Program-made: the position numbers and the translations under genes
Source: Rhodococcus aetherivorans
Lineage (GTDB): Bacteria; Actinomycetota; Actinomycetes; Mycobacteriales; Mycobacteriaceae
Assembly: GCF_011058165.1 (NCBI RefSeq)
Contig: NZ_JAALEG010000023.1
Coordinates: forward strand, 1-64,000
DNA length: 64,000 nt
Direction: 5' to 3'
Shown: positions 25,659 to 34,977 of the stretch, piece after piece
How the letters are laid out: each line of letters starts with the position of its first letter
Numbering within the stretch: the stretch's first letter is position 1
Notes under the pieces: generated by a model
What the model was told of the DNA's origin: nothing
What the model saw: the letters and a program-made list of their open reading frames with translations, nothing else
The model's database searches: none

Positions 25659-28600
25659 ATGACCACGAGGCCCGTGAAGGGCACGTTCGCAATCTCTTCG
25701 GGATTCCGAACTGCCGACCGGCCCGACCACGACGGAATCGACATCGCCGCACCGTCCGGTACACCGATCTACGCACCGGTCGACGGCATCGTCATCGAGG
25801 GAGCAGATCGAGCAGCGGGTTCAGTGTCGGGTTTCGGGAATTGGGTGTGGATCGACGCCCAGCAGGAACGCGGCATCGACCTCATCTTCGGGCACATGCG
25901 CCACTCGTCCATCCTGGTCAAGCGGGGTGATCGGGTGCGCGAGGGCCAGCTGATCGCGACTGTTGGATCCGAAGGTCAAGCGACCGGCCCGCATTTGCAC
26001 TTCGAGGTGTGGGGGCCACCCGGTCGGATCGGCGGTGACGCTCGTAACCCAGAAGACCTGGTTCGCGACGCAATCGAGCCCGGCGCGCCGGTTGGTGTCG
26101 GGACGAACGGCGGCTCCGCCGGCGTATTCTCCGAGGCCTTTCCCCTCCCCCGCGGCTTCTACTTCGGCCCCCTCGAAGGCCCCGACTCTTCGATCTCGGG
26201 TCGGCATGGCAGTGAACGGACCGAGTGGATAATAGGCCTCAAACGCTGGCAGAAAGCCCAAGGTTTGCCGCAGACCGGCGTTTACGACGTGGCCACTGCC
26301 GATGCCGCCCGAGCGGTCCAGCTCGCGCATGGTCTGACGCCGGACGGATTGATCGGCGAGGACACCTGGCGGGCCGGGATGGAAGGTACCGCGCCCTCCC
26401 TGCCGCCCGTTGAGGGGACGCCGAACCTACAACTCGTCGATCATGCGGCCGCCCGGCCCGGCGCCAAGGCCGTCAAAGCCGACGGCTACGACGGGGCGGT
26501 CCGCTACTTAGTAGATTCGCCTGATCGCGGCCTTATCAACAAGAAGCTCACCCCGGAAGAGGCGGCCGGATATCTGGCGCTCGGTATGCCGCTCGTCAGC
26601 AATTGGCAGAAGGGCAAAAACGCCACCGCAGACTGGAGGCGCGGATTCGACGGTGGCGTGGCGGACGCGAAGGCTGCGGACGCCTGGCACAAGAACTGCG
26701 GCGGCCCCGCCGCTGCTCCCATCTTCTTCTCAATCGACGATGACCTGACGTTGGCGGAGTGGAACAGCTTGGCCGCGCCGTATCTCCGAGGTGCGGCCTC
26801 GGTGATCGGAAAGCAGCGCGTCGGGGCCTATTGCAAATATATAGCCTGCGACTGGGCGATCGAGGACGACGTCGTGGGAGTGTGCCGTGACGGTAGTGGG
26901 CGGCGCTACCTGTGGCAGCCCAATACCTGGCTCGGCGGGCGGCCCCTGGGCACGATCTCCGAACACGCGTGTTTGTTCCAGCGGTTGATTCACCCGCGCG
27001 ACAATGTGACCGTCGCCGGTATCAATGTCGATGTCAGTGACACCCTGACTGCAGACTTCGGCCAATGGCAGTACGCCGAACAACCTGTCGACCCCGAACC
27101 GGGCGGCGTGCGTGCGCCCGAGGGGTACGACATCACCTGGCGCGAAGGTCCCGGCTACAACCAGGGACATGACGTCTATGCGCGAATCTACCTACATACT
27201 ACTGAGAACCAAGATTGGATCGCTCGGGCCGAGAATGTCGCCGACTACCAGACCAGCACGAAGAACGACCCCGCCAAGGCGGGTTCGTACCACTATCTGA
27301 TCGACGACAATCACATCGTTCAAACGGTCTCGACGAAGAACACTGCCTGGGGCGTCCCCGGCGCCGGCAAACGCATGTCGGTGGACATTGCGATGGTCGG
27401 CACCTCCGGAGCGATCCCCCGATGGACCGGGATCAATCCGAACGAGGAAGGGAATCCCAAGCAGCGCGATAGATGGCTCGAGCACGACAAGATGCTCGAC
27501 ATGGTCGCCTTCACGATCGCTAAAGTGTCGAAGGAGCACGGCATTCCGATCGAACGGGTCGACACCACCGGCGTCCGAAACAACATGCGCGGAGTGTCGA
27601 GCCACAACAACTACACCTACGGTTCCGGAATAGGTACCCATTGGGACGTTCCGGACACCTTCCCCTACGATGTAGTTCTCGCCACGGCCATGCGATACGC
27701 CGGCATCCCGGATGACCCGGACCGTTTCCCCCTTCCCAGTGGACACTACTGGGGGCCGCTCGAGGGACCTCAGGAGTCCTGGTCGAACCTGTTCGGGAAT
27801 GAACCGCAGTCGTCGAAGGACGGCTTGAAGCGGTGGCAAGCGACCCTCGACATCCCCCAATCGAGCGTCTTCGATAGGGCCACCAGCGACGCGGCGAAGA
27901 AGATGCAGATTGCAAAGGGCTGGCCGGTCACGGGGCACGTCTACGCCGGAGAATGGTACGGCGTGATCAAGGATGGGTGGCGACTTCCGGGCACCCCCGT
28001 CGACGCCGGCCACGAGATCACGCCGGTGGCCCACAAGGTGGCCGACGCCACCGGACCAGGCCACACGGACAGATTCGGTATGGCCGCCACGGATCTCGGC
28101 GTGATGACCCGCACACCGTCCGGTCGGATCCTCGCGGTGTTCGGCGACACCTTCCGCGATCCCAGGGTCGGTAGCGCCGACTGGCGAGCGCCGGTCGCCC
28201 TCTTCTCGGACACGACGCGGCTTGACGACGGCATTCGATGGCACGAGGCCGCCGGACCGGATTCCGGGTATGCCCGGCAGCTGCTGCCCTACGATCACGG
28301 GGACGGCACAACCGTGCTTCCGTCGGACGTCATAACGATCGGTCCTGACATCTTTCTGCACGTCATGGTCAACAAGGGTCTCGGTAACGTCGTGCGGACC
28401 GAAATCTGGAAGTCGTCGGACGACGGAAAGAGCTGGTCGCGCACCCCTGCCGAATTCGATGCCGGCCTCCACGGTGGGTTCGCGCAGCTGTGGACTTGGG
28501 CGCGAGACGACGACGGTTGGGTGTACGTCTTCTCGACAGGATTCCAGCGCGACAAGGGCGCAATCTTGCGCAGGGTCCGGGAGGACCGGATCACCGATCC

Positions 28601-29012
28601 AGACGCGTATATCGGATGGGGCTGGCGCGACGGCCAATGGAACTGGGGAAATCCGCCGACACCCGTTCTCGAGAAGCAGCCGTCCGCGGAGAAGTTCGGC
28701 GAGATGTGCCTGCGCAAGATTCAGAACAAATGGGTGCTCGTGAACTTCGACGCCTCGACGGTCGGGGGCTATGACATCGATATTCGTATCTTGGACAAGC
28801 CGACCGACAACCTCTACCAAGTCCGAAAGACGACACCGATCAGGGGATCAGCGTGGGCCGAGGAAGGCGGCGACCGGATAGCCCAGCTATACGGACCCAG
28901 CATCGTTCCGGGGTCCACACTGGACGGGGGTCTGCATCTACTGGTGTCGCAATGGAAGACCGCCGATGGCTGGCCCTACCGTGCAATGCACTTCAAGGTC
29001 CAAGTCGGTTAA
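25659..29012 (+). CDS. Multidomain cell-wall hydrolase (M23, DUF1906, amidase, DUF4185)
   Basis: A 1117-residue protein. ATG 25659 has GGGGAGG about six bases upstream; an earlier in-frame start belongs to the IS remnant. Domains in order: M23 endopeptidase (residues ~10-125, HDGIDI and PHLHFEV metal ligands); peptidoglycan-binding repeat (~165-235, FYFGPLEGP, LKRWQKAQGLPQTG); DUF1906/Rv2525c-like glycoside hydrolase fold (~255-475, VKADGYDGAVRYL, FFSIDDD); N-acetylmuramoyl-L-alanine amidase (~490-680, ARIYLHTTENQDW, AGSYHYLIDDNHIVQTV); a second peptidoglycan-binding repeat (~690-765); and DUF4185 (~785-1117, AATDLGVMTRTPSGRILAVF). There is no signal peptide or transmembrane segment. It could be a phage-type endolysin, a lysis protein releasing the particles, or cargo. 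The order resembles actinophage lysins but is unusually long. Confidence 0.88.
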   Translation: MTTRPVKGTFAISSGFRTADRPDHDGIDIAAPSGTPIYAPVDGIVIEGADRAAGSVSGFGNWVWIDAQQERGIDLIFGHMRHSSILVKRGDRVREGQLIATVGSEGQATGPHLHFEVWGPPGRIGGDARNPEDLVRDAIEPGAPVGVGTNGGSAGVFSEAFPLPRGFYFGPLEGPDSSISGRHGSERTEWIIGLKRWQKAQGLPQTGVYDVATADAARAVQLAHGLTPDGLIGEDTWRAGMEGTAPSLPPVEGTPNLQLVDHAAARPGAKAVKADGYDGAVRYLVDSPDRGLINKKLTPEEAAGYLALGMPLVSNWQKGKNATADWRRGFDGGVADAKAADAWHKNCGGPAAAPIFFSIDDDLTLAEWNSLAAPYLRGAASVIGKQRVGAYCKYIACDWAIEDDVVGVCRDGSGRRYLWQPNTWLGGRPLGTISEHACLFQRLIHPRDNVTVAGINVDVSDTLTADFGQWQYAEQPVDPEPGGVRAPEGYDITWREGPGYNQGHDVYARIYLHTTENQDWIARAENVADYQTSTKNDPAKAGSYHYLIDDNHIVQTVSTKNTAWGVPGAGKRMSVDIAMVGTSGAIPRWTGINPNEEGNPKQRDRWLEHDKMLDMVAFTIAKVSKEHGIPIERVDTTGVRNNMRGVSSHNNYTYGSGIGTHWDVPDTFPYDVVLATAMRYAGIPDDPDRFPLPSGHYWGPLEGPQESWSNLFGNEPQSSKDGLKRWQATLDIPQSSVFDRATSDAAKKMQIAKGWPVTGHVYAGEWYGVIKDGWRLPGTPVDAGHEITPVAHKVADATGPGHTDRFGMAATDLGVMTRTPSGRILAVFGDTFRDPRVGSADWRAPVALFSDTTRLDDGIRWHEAAGPDSGYARQLLPYDHGDGTTVLPSDVITIGPDIFLHVMVNKGLGNVVRTEIWKSSDDGKSWSRTPAEFDAGLHGGFAQLWTWARDDDGWVYVFSTGFQRDKGAILRRVREDRITDPDAYIGWGWRDGQWNWGNPPTPVLEKQPSAEKFGEMCLRKIQNKWVLVNFDASTVGGYDIDIRILDKPTDNLYQVRKTTPIRGSAWAEEGGDRIAQLYGPSIVPGSTLDGGLHLLVSQWKTADGWPYRAMHFKVQVG

Positions 29013-29205
29013 CCTCACGCTTTCACAGTGATTCGTGATCGCGGGTGCGGGGACTAAGATCGACCGGCAAATGATGACCACTTGAGTCGTCGGGTGGTGG
29101 GCCGGGTCGGCCACCGGTAGTACGTGCGTGCACGGTTGATCAGGCGCCTGCCTCGACCGCTGATGCACATCGACCACCAGGGGTTGATCCCACCCCGAGG
29201 GCCGG
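29013..29205. other. Intergenic stretch after hydrolase
   Basis: No convincing gene is seen. The stretch is GC-rich with several short inverted repeats (for example around 29105-29130, GTACGTGCGTGCAC) but no T-tract, so a factor-independent terminator is not obvious. It leads directly into a transposase fragment and may consist of decayed IS sequence. Confidence 0.4.
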
Positions 29206-29439
29206 ATAGAGGAACGGCTGAACAAGGAGATCTGGCGGCGGACCGACGTGGTCGGGATCTTCCCGGATCGGACTGCTCTAATCCGGCTGGTCGGAGCGGT
29301 GCTCGCCGAGCAGCACGACGAGTGGATCGAAGGCCGCCGCTACCTCGGCCTCGACGTCCTCGTCCGCTCCCGCACCGACAAGCCCGCCGACAGTGTCACC
29401 GAGGAGACCGGGGAGGTGACACCGGCCTTGACCGCCTGA
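29206..29439 (+). pseudogene. 3' fragment of an IS256-family transposase
   Basis: An in-frame fragment of 77 codons reads [20 protein letters not shown], then [20 protein letters not shown] and [17 protein letters not shown], ending at TGA 29437-29439. The sequence N-K-E-I[11 protein letters not shown] is the conserved C-terminal signature of IS256-family transposases, and the last part (EEWxEGRRYL-like) also fits. The catalytic DDE region is absent. The following ~70 bases may be the right end of the same element. Confidence 0.8.
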
Positions 29440-29749
29440 TCCACCGACGAGGAGTCACCCGACGACGTCGTACACCACCTTACGGGACTTGACCGACTTG
29501 ACCCACCATCACGCGAATCGGTGGCATGAATACTCTCAGTGAGCCTTCACGTAGCGCTGAGGAAAAGGAATACTTGGTGTTCCTGGTCCGAGCAGAGCGA
29601 GAATTTTCGAACATTACCGCTTCTTTCCGGACGGGTTAAGCACGAGCAGTCGGTGGAGGACAGGATTAGGGCTGTGGGCAGTTGGCGGTGGTTAGAGCAG
29701 AAAAGCCTCACGGCTGCTTGGATACCGAGTCAGTGCAGGCAGGTGCATT
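29440..29749 (+). other. Region upstream of caspase gene, possible 37-codon ORF
   Basis: This 310-base stretch holds the end of an IS256 remnant and then lower-GC sequence. A short frame 29526-29639 starts at ATG and reads MNTLSEPSRSAEEKEYLVFL then VRAEREFSNITASFRTG. It is charged and helical, but the ribosome binding site is poor and nothing similar is known to me. No clear promoter was identified for the caspase gene. The lower GC suggests this segment and the caspase gene came from a different source than the eCIS genes. Confidence 0.3.
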
Positions 29750-31807
29750 ATGGCAACTGGTCGACGTAGCGCCTTGATCGTTGCTTGTGATGACTATCAA
29801 GACCCTGGGCTGCAACGGCTCAGGGCTCCGACACGGGATGCTGAGGCTCTTGCTTCCGTCTTAAGAGACCCGCTTATCGGGGGCTTTGACGTGCGCATAC
29901 TGATGAACGAGCCTGCCTACGTGGTGAGCGAGGGCGTCGAGGAGTTCTTTTCCGACCGCACCACCGAGGACTTGCTACTACTGCACTTCTCCTGCCATGG
30001 AGTCAAGGACGAGGCCGGGGAGTTGTATTTCGCTGCATCAAACACCAAGTTGAGTCGGCTGGGAGCGACGGGTGTGCCAGCAGAGTTTGTAAGCCGTCGG
30101 ATGAACAGAAGCCGGTCCCGGCGCATCGTCCTGCTGCTGGACTGCTGTTATGCCGGGGCTTTCGAAAGGGGCATGACGCATCGAGCCGATACCGGTATGA
30201 ACCTCCATGAGCAGTTGAGTGGCCGCGGTCGCGCCGTGATCACCGCATCGAGCTCAATGGAGTACTCCTTTGAAAGTGGCGAGTTGACCGATGCCAGCAA
30301 CGACGGACCCTCAGTATTTACTGGCGCTTTAGTGGAGGGCCTTGCAACCGGTGAGGCCGATCGAAACCAAGACGGGTTGATCACCCTCGACGAGTTGTAT
30401 GACTACGTATATGCCAAAGTGCGGGCTTGCTCACCGAATCAGACACCGGGCAAGTGGGTGTTCGGTGTGCAAGGTGATCTGCACATTGCCAGGCGCCACC
30501 GGCGTTTGAGTGAACCGACACCGTTGCCTGTCGAACTCGAGCAGTTGATCGATAGTCCTATATCAAGCGTGCGCGTGGTCGCTGTCCACGAACTTCAGAA
30601 ACTCTGCAGAGGCCGGCACCTCGGACTCGCAGAGTCGGCTCAACAGGTGCTCCGGAAACTTACCAAGGACGACAGCCGACGTGTGGCCGCGGCGGCCTCG
30701 GCAGCCCTTCGGGAACACATACGACTCCCGGTGCTTCCATCGGTCCATTCAGATGCTGGGAGTCCGAAACCGTCCCAACTGAAAGCTAGCTCGGTGACTC
30801 CGACCCCATCGAAGCCAGCACCAGCGAAACCAGCACAACCATTCGGCGGACCGCATGCATTTCCATCACCTCCTCGTCGGACCACCAATGACGCCAGGCA
30901 CACAAACCCGGAAGCGCGACCGATCCAGCATCCTCCAGAACAGACGAATCTGGGACACCCCGCCGACGGACCTCGGAGTACACAGGAACGCCCTGCGCAT
31001 CCTCATCCGGGAACCATCGAAGTCAACGCGACCCGAAACAAGGATGCCCTCCTGTGGCGCGCCGCGGGTACGTTGACGATTCTCGCTGCCGTCTTGATGG
31101 CAGTGAACCCCTTCGTTCCGTACGTGCGAGGCTCGGACGAGACACTGATCGACATCGGCCCGCACGTGGTTCTGCCAGCACTCGCGACGGCCACTGTAAT
31201 AGGTGTCGCCGGCGTTGGCCTGTGCAGCGCTTCTAGGAGGTTGTTTGGAGCAGGCATGGTGCTAGGGGAAAGTGCTACCCTTCCATGGTTTATCTGGAAC
31301 CAGTGGGAGCCTTGGACCATGTGGGGCCTCGCAACGTGGATTTGGTATGTCGCCTTGTGGGTGCTGGTACTTACGGCCGGGCTGGCGGGGTTGGCTGTGG
31401 GCCGGTGCACTGAGGTGCAACTGAAATGGGGCACAAGTACGTCTGCGGCGTCGTGGTTGCTTGTGCTAATCGGCATGCTCACCCTTGTCGTGCTGGCGAT
31501 CGACCAATTCGTCATCGGAGAGCATCCGGTCACCTCGGACAATTGGGGTGCAATCGTGTGGGTGACCATGGCACTCGTTATTCCTGTGTGCGCTGCGGCT
31601 GCTTCACCCCGTAAATTCGCGGTTTCGTTGCTTATTGGATGGAGTGGGGCGGCTGCAATCGTGGCCTATTACTCGGCGTATTCCGCACGCCACGCAGGCA
31701 CAGATATAGAAATGATTATCATTTTCGTAGCGTTGCTGCCCGCTTTGCCCATTATCGCAGCATCGAGCGACTCGCATGGATCAGGGGCAGAGAGACATCG
31801 AGTGTAG
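29750..31807 (+). CDS. Membrane-anchored caspase-like protease with EF-hand
   Basis: A 685-residue protein. Residues ~5-245 are a C14 caspase/metacaspase fold: ALIVACDDYQDPGLQRLRAP, the catalytic His in HFSCHG (H83), and the catalytic Cys in LLLDCCYAG (C133, with D131). Residues 204-215 form a complete EF-hand loop (DRNQDGLITLDE), suggesting calcium control, as in metacaspases. Residues ~265-325 look like short HEAT-type helices (VVAVHELQKLC, RVAAAASAALREHI). Residues ~330-425 are a Pro/Ser-rich linker. From ~430 on there are about seven or eight hydrophobic membrane segments. The architecture suggests a signal-activated suicide or immune effector tethered to the membrane. It converges on the EACC1-like gene with three bases between stops. 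No signal peptide precedes the protease. Confidence 0.9.
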   Translation: MATGRRSALIVACDDYQDPGLQRLRAPTRDAEALASVLRDPLIGGFDVRILMNEPAYVVSEGVEEFFSDRTTEDLLLLHFSCHGVKDEAGELYFAASNTKLSRLGATGVPAEFVSRRMNRSRSRRIVLLLDCCYAGAFERGMTHRADTGMNLHEQLSGRGRAVITASSSMEYSFESGELTDASNDGPSVFTGALVEGLATGEADRNQDGLITLDELYDYVYAKVRACSPNQTPGKWVFGVQGDLHIARRHRRLSEPTPLPVELEQLIDSPISSVRVVAVHELQKLCRGRHLGLAESAQQVLRKLTKDDSRRVAAAASAALREHIRLPVLPSVHSDAGSPKPSQLKASSVTPTPSKPAPAKPAQPFGGPHAFPSPPRRTTNDARHTNPEARPIQHPPEQTNLGHPADGPRSTQERPAHPHPGTIEVNATRNKDALLWRAAGTLTILAAVLMAVNPFVPYVRGSDETLIDIGPHVVLPALATATVIGVAGVGLCSASRRLFGAGMVLGESATLPWFIWNQWEPWTMWGLATWIWYVALWVLVLTAGLAGLAVGRCTEVQLKWGTSTSAASWLLVLIGMLTLVVLAIDQFVIGEHPVTSDNWGAIVWVTMALVIPVCAAAASPRKFAVSLLIGWSGAAAIVAYYSAYSARHAGTDIEMIIIFVALLPALPIIAASSDSHGSGAERHRV

Positions 31808-31810
31808 TCC

Positions 31811-32242
31811 CTACACGGCCCCATGACGGCGAATGAACTCGTTCACCAGCCTCTCTTCGCTTTCCGATGAGGCATCCGTAAGCTCGATTTGATCCTCGCC
31901 GATCCGCACACTGATCTTGAGTTGGCGCCGGCTGGAGTGCCAACTCCGTACGGTCTCCAGCAGTTGACGTAGTGCAACAAGACCGGGCCCGACTCCCACT
32001 ATCAGCTGACCGATCGTCTCGGCATCGAGGCCCCGAGTTCCGGAAGGGGCGGCCTCACCCTTTCGGGCCGTGACATGGTCCACATCCAGGTCCAGTAACT
32101 CGGACCGAAGCGTTCGGGTTGTTTCCTCTAATTGTTCAGCATCGAATTCGTCGCTGGATAACCACAGATCCACATCAATCGGCTTGGGCCGGGAAGCGTC
32201 CACGATCAGAGAATAGCGCTGCGGAGAGGCACGTTGGGCCAC
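31811..32242 (-). CDS. EACC1-like effector-associated protein
   Basis: A 143-residue protein starting at GTG 32242 (GGAG about six bases upstream). Its plan matches effector-associated constant component 1 (EACC1) proteins of actinobacterial conflict systems: an N-terminal strand-helix with FDAEQLEETTRTLRSELLDL then DVDHVT, a linker with GTRGLDAETIGQLIVGVG, a helix LVALRQLLETVRSWHSSRR, and a last strand KISVRIGEDQIELTDASS before a C-terminal helix EERLVNEFIRRHG. EACC1 proteins are known adaptors encoded next to caspase- or trypsin-like effectors. Here it converges on a caspase. The IS1380-type element begins only ~20 bases upstream of its start, so its native promoter has probably been displaced. 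Confidence 0.72.
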   Translation of the reverse strand: MAQRASPQRYSLIVDASRPKPIDVDLWLSSDEFDAEQLEETTRTLRSELLDLDVDHVTARKGEAAPSGTRGLDAETIGQLIVGVGPGLVALRQLLETVRSWHSSRRQLKISVRIGEDQIELTDASSESEERLVNEFIRRHGAV

Positions 32243-32262
32243 TTCCGCTCCGGGTGGGTTGC

Positions 32263-33900
32263 CTCAGCCTGGATCCACCGGTGATGTGGGGGTGTGAGCG
32301 TGTCGTAAAGCGCGAGAGCCTGTGCGGTGCAGGAGAATCTGAGTTACCACACAAAGATTCCAGCACCAGAACAGAGGCATCTCGCAGGTGAAGGCATCTA
32401 ATACCATCACCCCGGTTTTCGATGACCCGAACCTCGTGTCGGCCGCCGGACTGATTCCGGTGATGCGACTGGCCGAGAACGCGGGCCTGCACGAGGTACT
32501 CGGGCAGCGGCTCAGTGTCGATTCACCGAACCCGGTGGCCAAGTCCGCGAGCATCGTCGCGGGCATGCTCGCCGGCGCCGACAGCATCGACGACCTGGAC
32601 CTGCTCAGGCACGGCGCGATGGAGAAGGTGTTCGGTGGGGTGTGGGCACCCTCGACACTCGGCGCGTATCTGCGCTCGTTCACCCACGGTCACGTCCAAC
32701 AACTCGATGCCGTCGCCGCCCGATTGTTGACCGGCCTGGCCAGCCGCGTCTCCACTCTGCTCGCCGGAAGCGAGGAGATCGCCTACGTCGATGTCGACGA
32801 TACGATCTGGGAGGTCCACGGCTACGCCAAACAAGGCGCCGCGTTCGGCTACTCCGGAGTGCGACGATTGAACGCGCAGGTGGCGGCGCTCTCCACGCCG
32901 ACAGCGGCTCTGGTCATCGTGCGGGCACGGTTGCGGCGCGGCAACGTCGCCTCCCACACCGGTGCCGGACGCCTGCTCGCCCAGGCGATCGCCGCCGCCC
33001 GCGCCGCCGGGGTCACCGGGCAGATCCTCGCCCGTGCCGATTCGGCCTACTTAGGGCACGCATTCGCCGCTGCCGCACTCCGCGCCGGAGCGTGGTTCTC
33101 GGTGACCGCGCGGATGAGCCCACAGATCAGGGCGGCTACCGCCTCGATCGAGGAGTCCGCGTGGACGGCGATCACCTATCCCAACGCCGTCTACGACGAA
33201 GACGAGCGACGGTGGATCTCCGACGCGGAGGTCGCCGAAACCGAAGTCACGATATTCACCTCCCGCCGCACACGGGAGCACGTCACCTGCCGGCTGGCGG
33301 TGCGGCGGGTCAGACGGTTGAATTCTGCCGCCACCAGCGGCAGGACGAGTTGTTCGCCACCCTCCGTCATCACGGATTCGTCACCAACTCGACCCCGACC
33401 ACGGTCGAGGCCGACGCCCGACACCGTGACCATGCGACCGTCGAGCAGGTCATCGCCGAACTCGAGAACGGACCGCTCGCGCACCTGCCGTCGGGGAAGT
33501 ACGCGGCGAACGCGGCCTGGCTGGCACACGCGGCCATCTCCTTCAACCTCGCCCGCGCCGCCGGTGTCGCGGCCGGGGCCCGTCATGCCCGCGCCCGGTG
33601 GGCGACGCTGCGCACCCACCTGATCAACATCCCCGCGACGATCGCATCGTCGGGACGCCGCCTAACCCTGCACCTACCAACCCGCTGGTCCGGGGAGTCG
33701 TCCTGGCTGGGTCTGTTCGACATCGCGGTCGGCTCACCTCCTGCGTTCACCGCCGCCTGACCACCCGCCCTGCAGGGCGCAACCGGAGACCGCAGTGGAA
33801 ATGCCGGGCAGACCGGCGGATCACCCGTGCCTGCAGGAAATCGCTCACCGAAATTCGGCGAGATGTCAGTTCCGAATCACGATGGTGGATCAGGGCTCAG
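32263..33900 (+). mobile_element. IS1380-family element
   Basis: About 1.64 kb bounded by imperfect inverted repeats: CTCAGCCTGGATCCACC at 32263-32279, and the reverse complement of the right end, CTGAGCCCTGATCCACC, at 33884-33900 (14 of 17 match). It contains a single transposase gene in the plus orientation. Size and transposase family fit IS1380. No matching target duplication was found (TTGC on the left, ACCG on the right), so one end may be altered or the boundaries may be off by a few bases. Confidence 0.75.
32388..33760 (+). pseudogene. Frameshifted IS1380-family transposase
   Basis: The first ~310 codons read as an IS1380 transposase (ITPVFDDPNLVSAAGLIPVM, ADSIDDLDLLRHGAMEKVFG, SEEIAYVDVDDTIWEVHGYA with catalytic acidic residues, QILARADSAYLGHAFAA). 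Near 33310-33330 the frame breaks: the upstream frame reads through ...CRLAVRRVRRLN into nonsense. The downstream frame, one base out of register, continues with QDELFATLRHHGFVTNSTPT, LAHLPSGKYAANAAWLAHAA and WLGLFDIAVGSPPAFTAA. Together they make a full-length protein, so the gene is either inactivated by a small indel or contains a sequencing error. IS1380 elements are not known to me to use programmed frameshifting. Confidence 0.88.
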
Positions 33901-34220
33901 ACCGTCCATGCAACGTGGAGAAGGTTGCACATTGACGGGCGTTTGATGGCGCTCATTGATTTGATTCTGCTCAGTCCTGCTGACCGAAAGTGCTCACCCG
34001 TGTGGCTCTGCCGATGAGGGCGGGTCTCCTTCCAGTACCAACACGTCGGGGATTGACGATCTTCGCCCGGAACGCCGCGACGTTCGCCTTCGACGGCCGC
34101 AACGAGTTGTCCACCACGCACCCGCATCCGCCGCGGTTGATCCGACGACTCCGACGCGACGTACTCGACATCGCACTCCGCGAAACCGAAGTCGAGCGAC
34201 GGCTCGCTGTCGACACTCAT
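33897..34220 (-). CDS. Hypothetical protein, probably 3'-truncated by IS1380
   Basis: A 107-residue frame starting at ATG 34220, just downstream of the coiled-coil gene. The first ~75 codons have GC-rich third positions and sensible composition (MSVDSEPSLDFGFAECDVEY, then RRMRVRGGQLVAAVEGERRG). The last part loses this bias and ends three bases inside the IS1380 right end, so the original 3' end appears to have been removed by the insertion. No family is recognised. Apart from this frame, the 33901-34236 stretch holds nothing else that I can identify. Confidence 0.35.
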   Translation of the reverse strand: MSVDSEPSLDFGFAECDVEYVASESSDQPRRMRVRGGQLVAAVEGERRGVPGEDRQSPTCWYWKETRPHRQSHTGEHFRSAGLSRIKSMSAIKRPSMCNLLHVAWTV

Positions 34221-34236
34221 GACCGGCGCAGCGTCA

Positions 34237-34806
34237 TCACGCTGCGGTTACCGGCTGGTTGTCGTCGGGACCGGGCGACGGTACCGGCGTAGCCGTCGGG
34301 GGTAAGGCGACGGTGCCGGGCGCGGCCAGGTCGTCCTTCGCCTGCTCGATGATCTTCTTCGCCTCCCGGGTGCTCACACCCAGCAGTGGCGCGAGTTCGG
34401 CGGGCGAGGCGTTCGCACTGAACTCCACGATCGCCGACGCATACTCGCGGAGCAACGACGACTCTTGCTCTTGTTCTTCCGGTGTCAGATGGGTGCCGGC
34501 CGACGCTGCTTCTGCCTGCACGGCCTCGATCTTGGCGGCGTACTCCTGCTGGATCTTCGCGATGCGCCGATCCCGGGCCTTCTCCAGCCGCTCGATCTTG
34601 CGCTGCGGCGTGGCTGCCCGGGACTCGAGCACCGCGTCGAGCTTCGCCAGCTTCGCCGCAGCATCGTTGATCGGAGCTGCCAGGGATTCGAGTTCGGCCT
34701 GCCGCGCCAGGACGCGTTCTCGTTCGCGCCGGAGGTTCTCGCGCACGTTCGGGGTGGTGTGCGGGCGCAGGGAGCGGCGAGCTGCCGCCTTCGAGGAGGT
34801 AGCCAT
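34237..34806 (-). CDS. Coiled-coil protein divergent from traA
   Basis: A 189-residue protein (MATSSKAAARRSLRPHTTPN). Residues ~22-125 are a long heptad-like coiled coil rich in Arg, Glu, Ala and Lys (NLRRERERVLARQAELESLA, KIERLEKARDRRIAKIQQEY). Residues ~130-165 contain a short helix-turn-helix-like motif (ASPAELAPLLGVSTREAKKI). The C-terminus is Pro-rich. A GTG twelve codons further upstream is another possible start. Divergent placement next to traA and the HTH-like motif suggest a DNA-binding accessory or regulator of transfer, similar in outline to KfrA-type proteins. That role is inference. Confidence 0.65.
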   Translation of the reverse strand: MATSSKAAARRSLRPHTTPNVRENLRRERERVLARQAELESLAAPINDAAAKLAKLDAVLESRAATPQRKIERLEKARDRRIAKIQQEYAAKIEAVQAEAASAGTHLTPEEQEQESSLLREYASAIVEFSANASPAELAPLLGVSTREAKKIIEQAKDDLAAPGTVALPPTATPVPSPGPDDNQPVTAA

Positions 34807-34977
34807 GGCCGGGGAGTCTATCGGTTCGCCGCGATTTCGCACGGCTTCACACCCCGGATGCCGTGTTGCGGTGTCAAGTCACAGCTCTCATCCGCCTTCC
34901 CGACGAACCCCTTCCGCTATTGCCTCACGGCGGCAGCCCCATCGCGTGCCCAAACCGTCGAGGTTCAGGGCACGCCC

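Noticed and set aside
29539-29769. 76-codon frame running into the caspase gene
   Set aside because: Its composition is unlike a protein (many Trp, Cys, Ser, Gln) and it overlaps the caspase start without coupling.
32388-33760. Programmed ribosomal frameshift in the transposase
   Set aside because: IS1380 transposases normally use a single frame and no slippery heptamer was seen at the break, so a simple indel is more likely.
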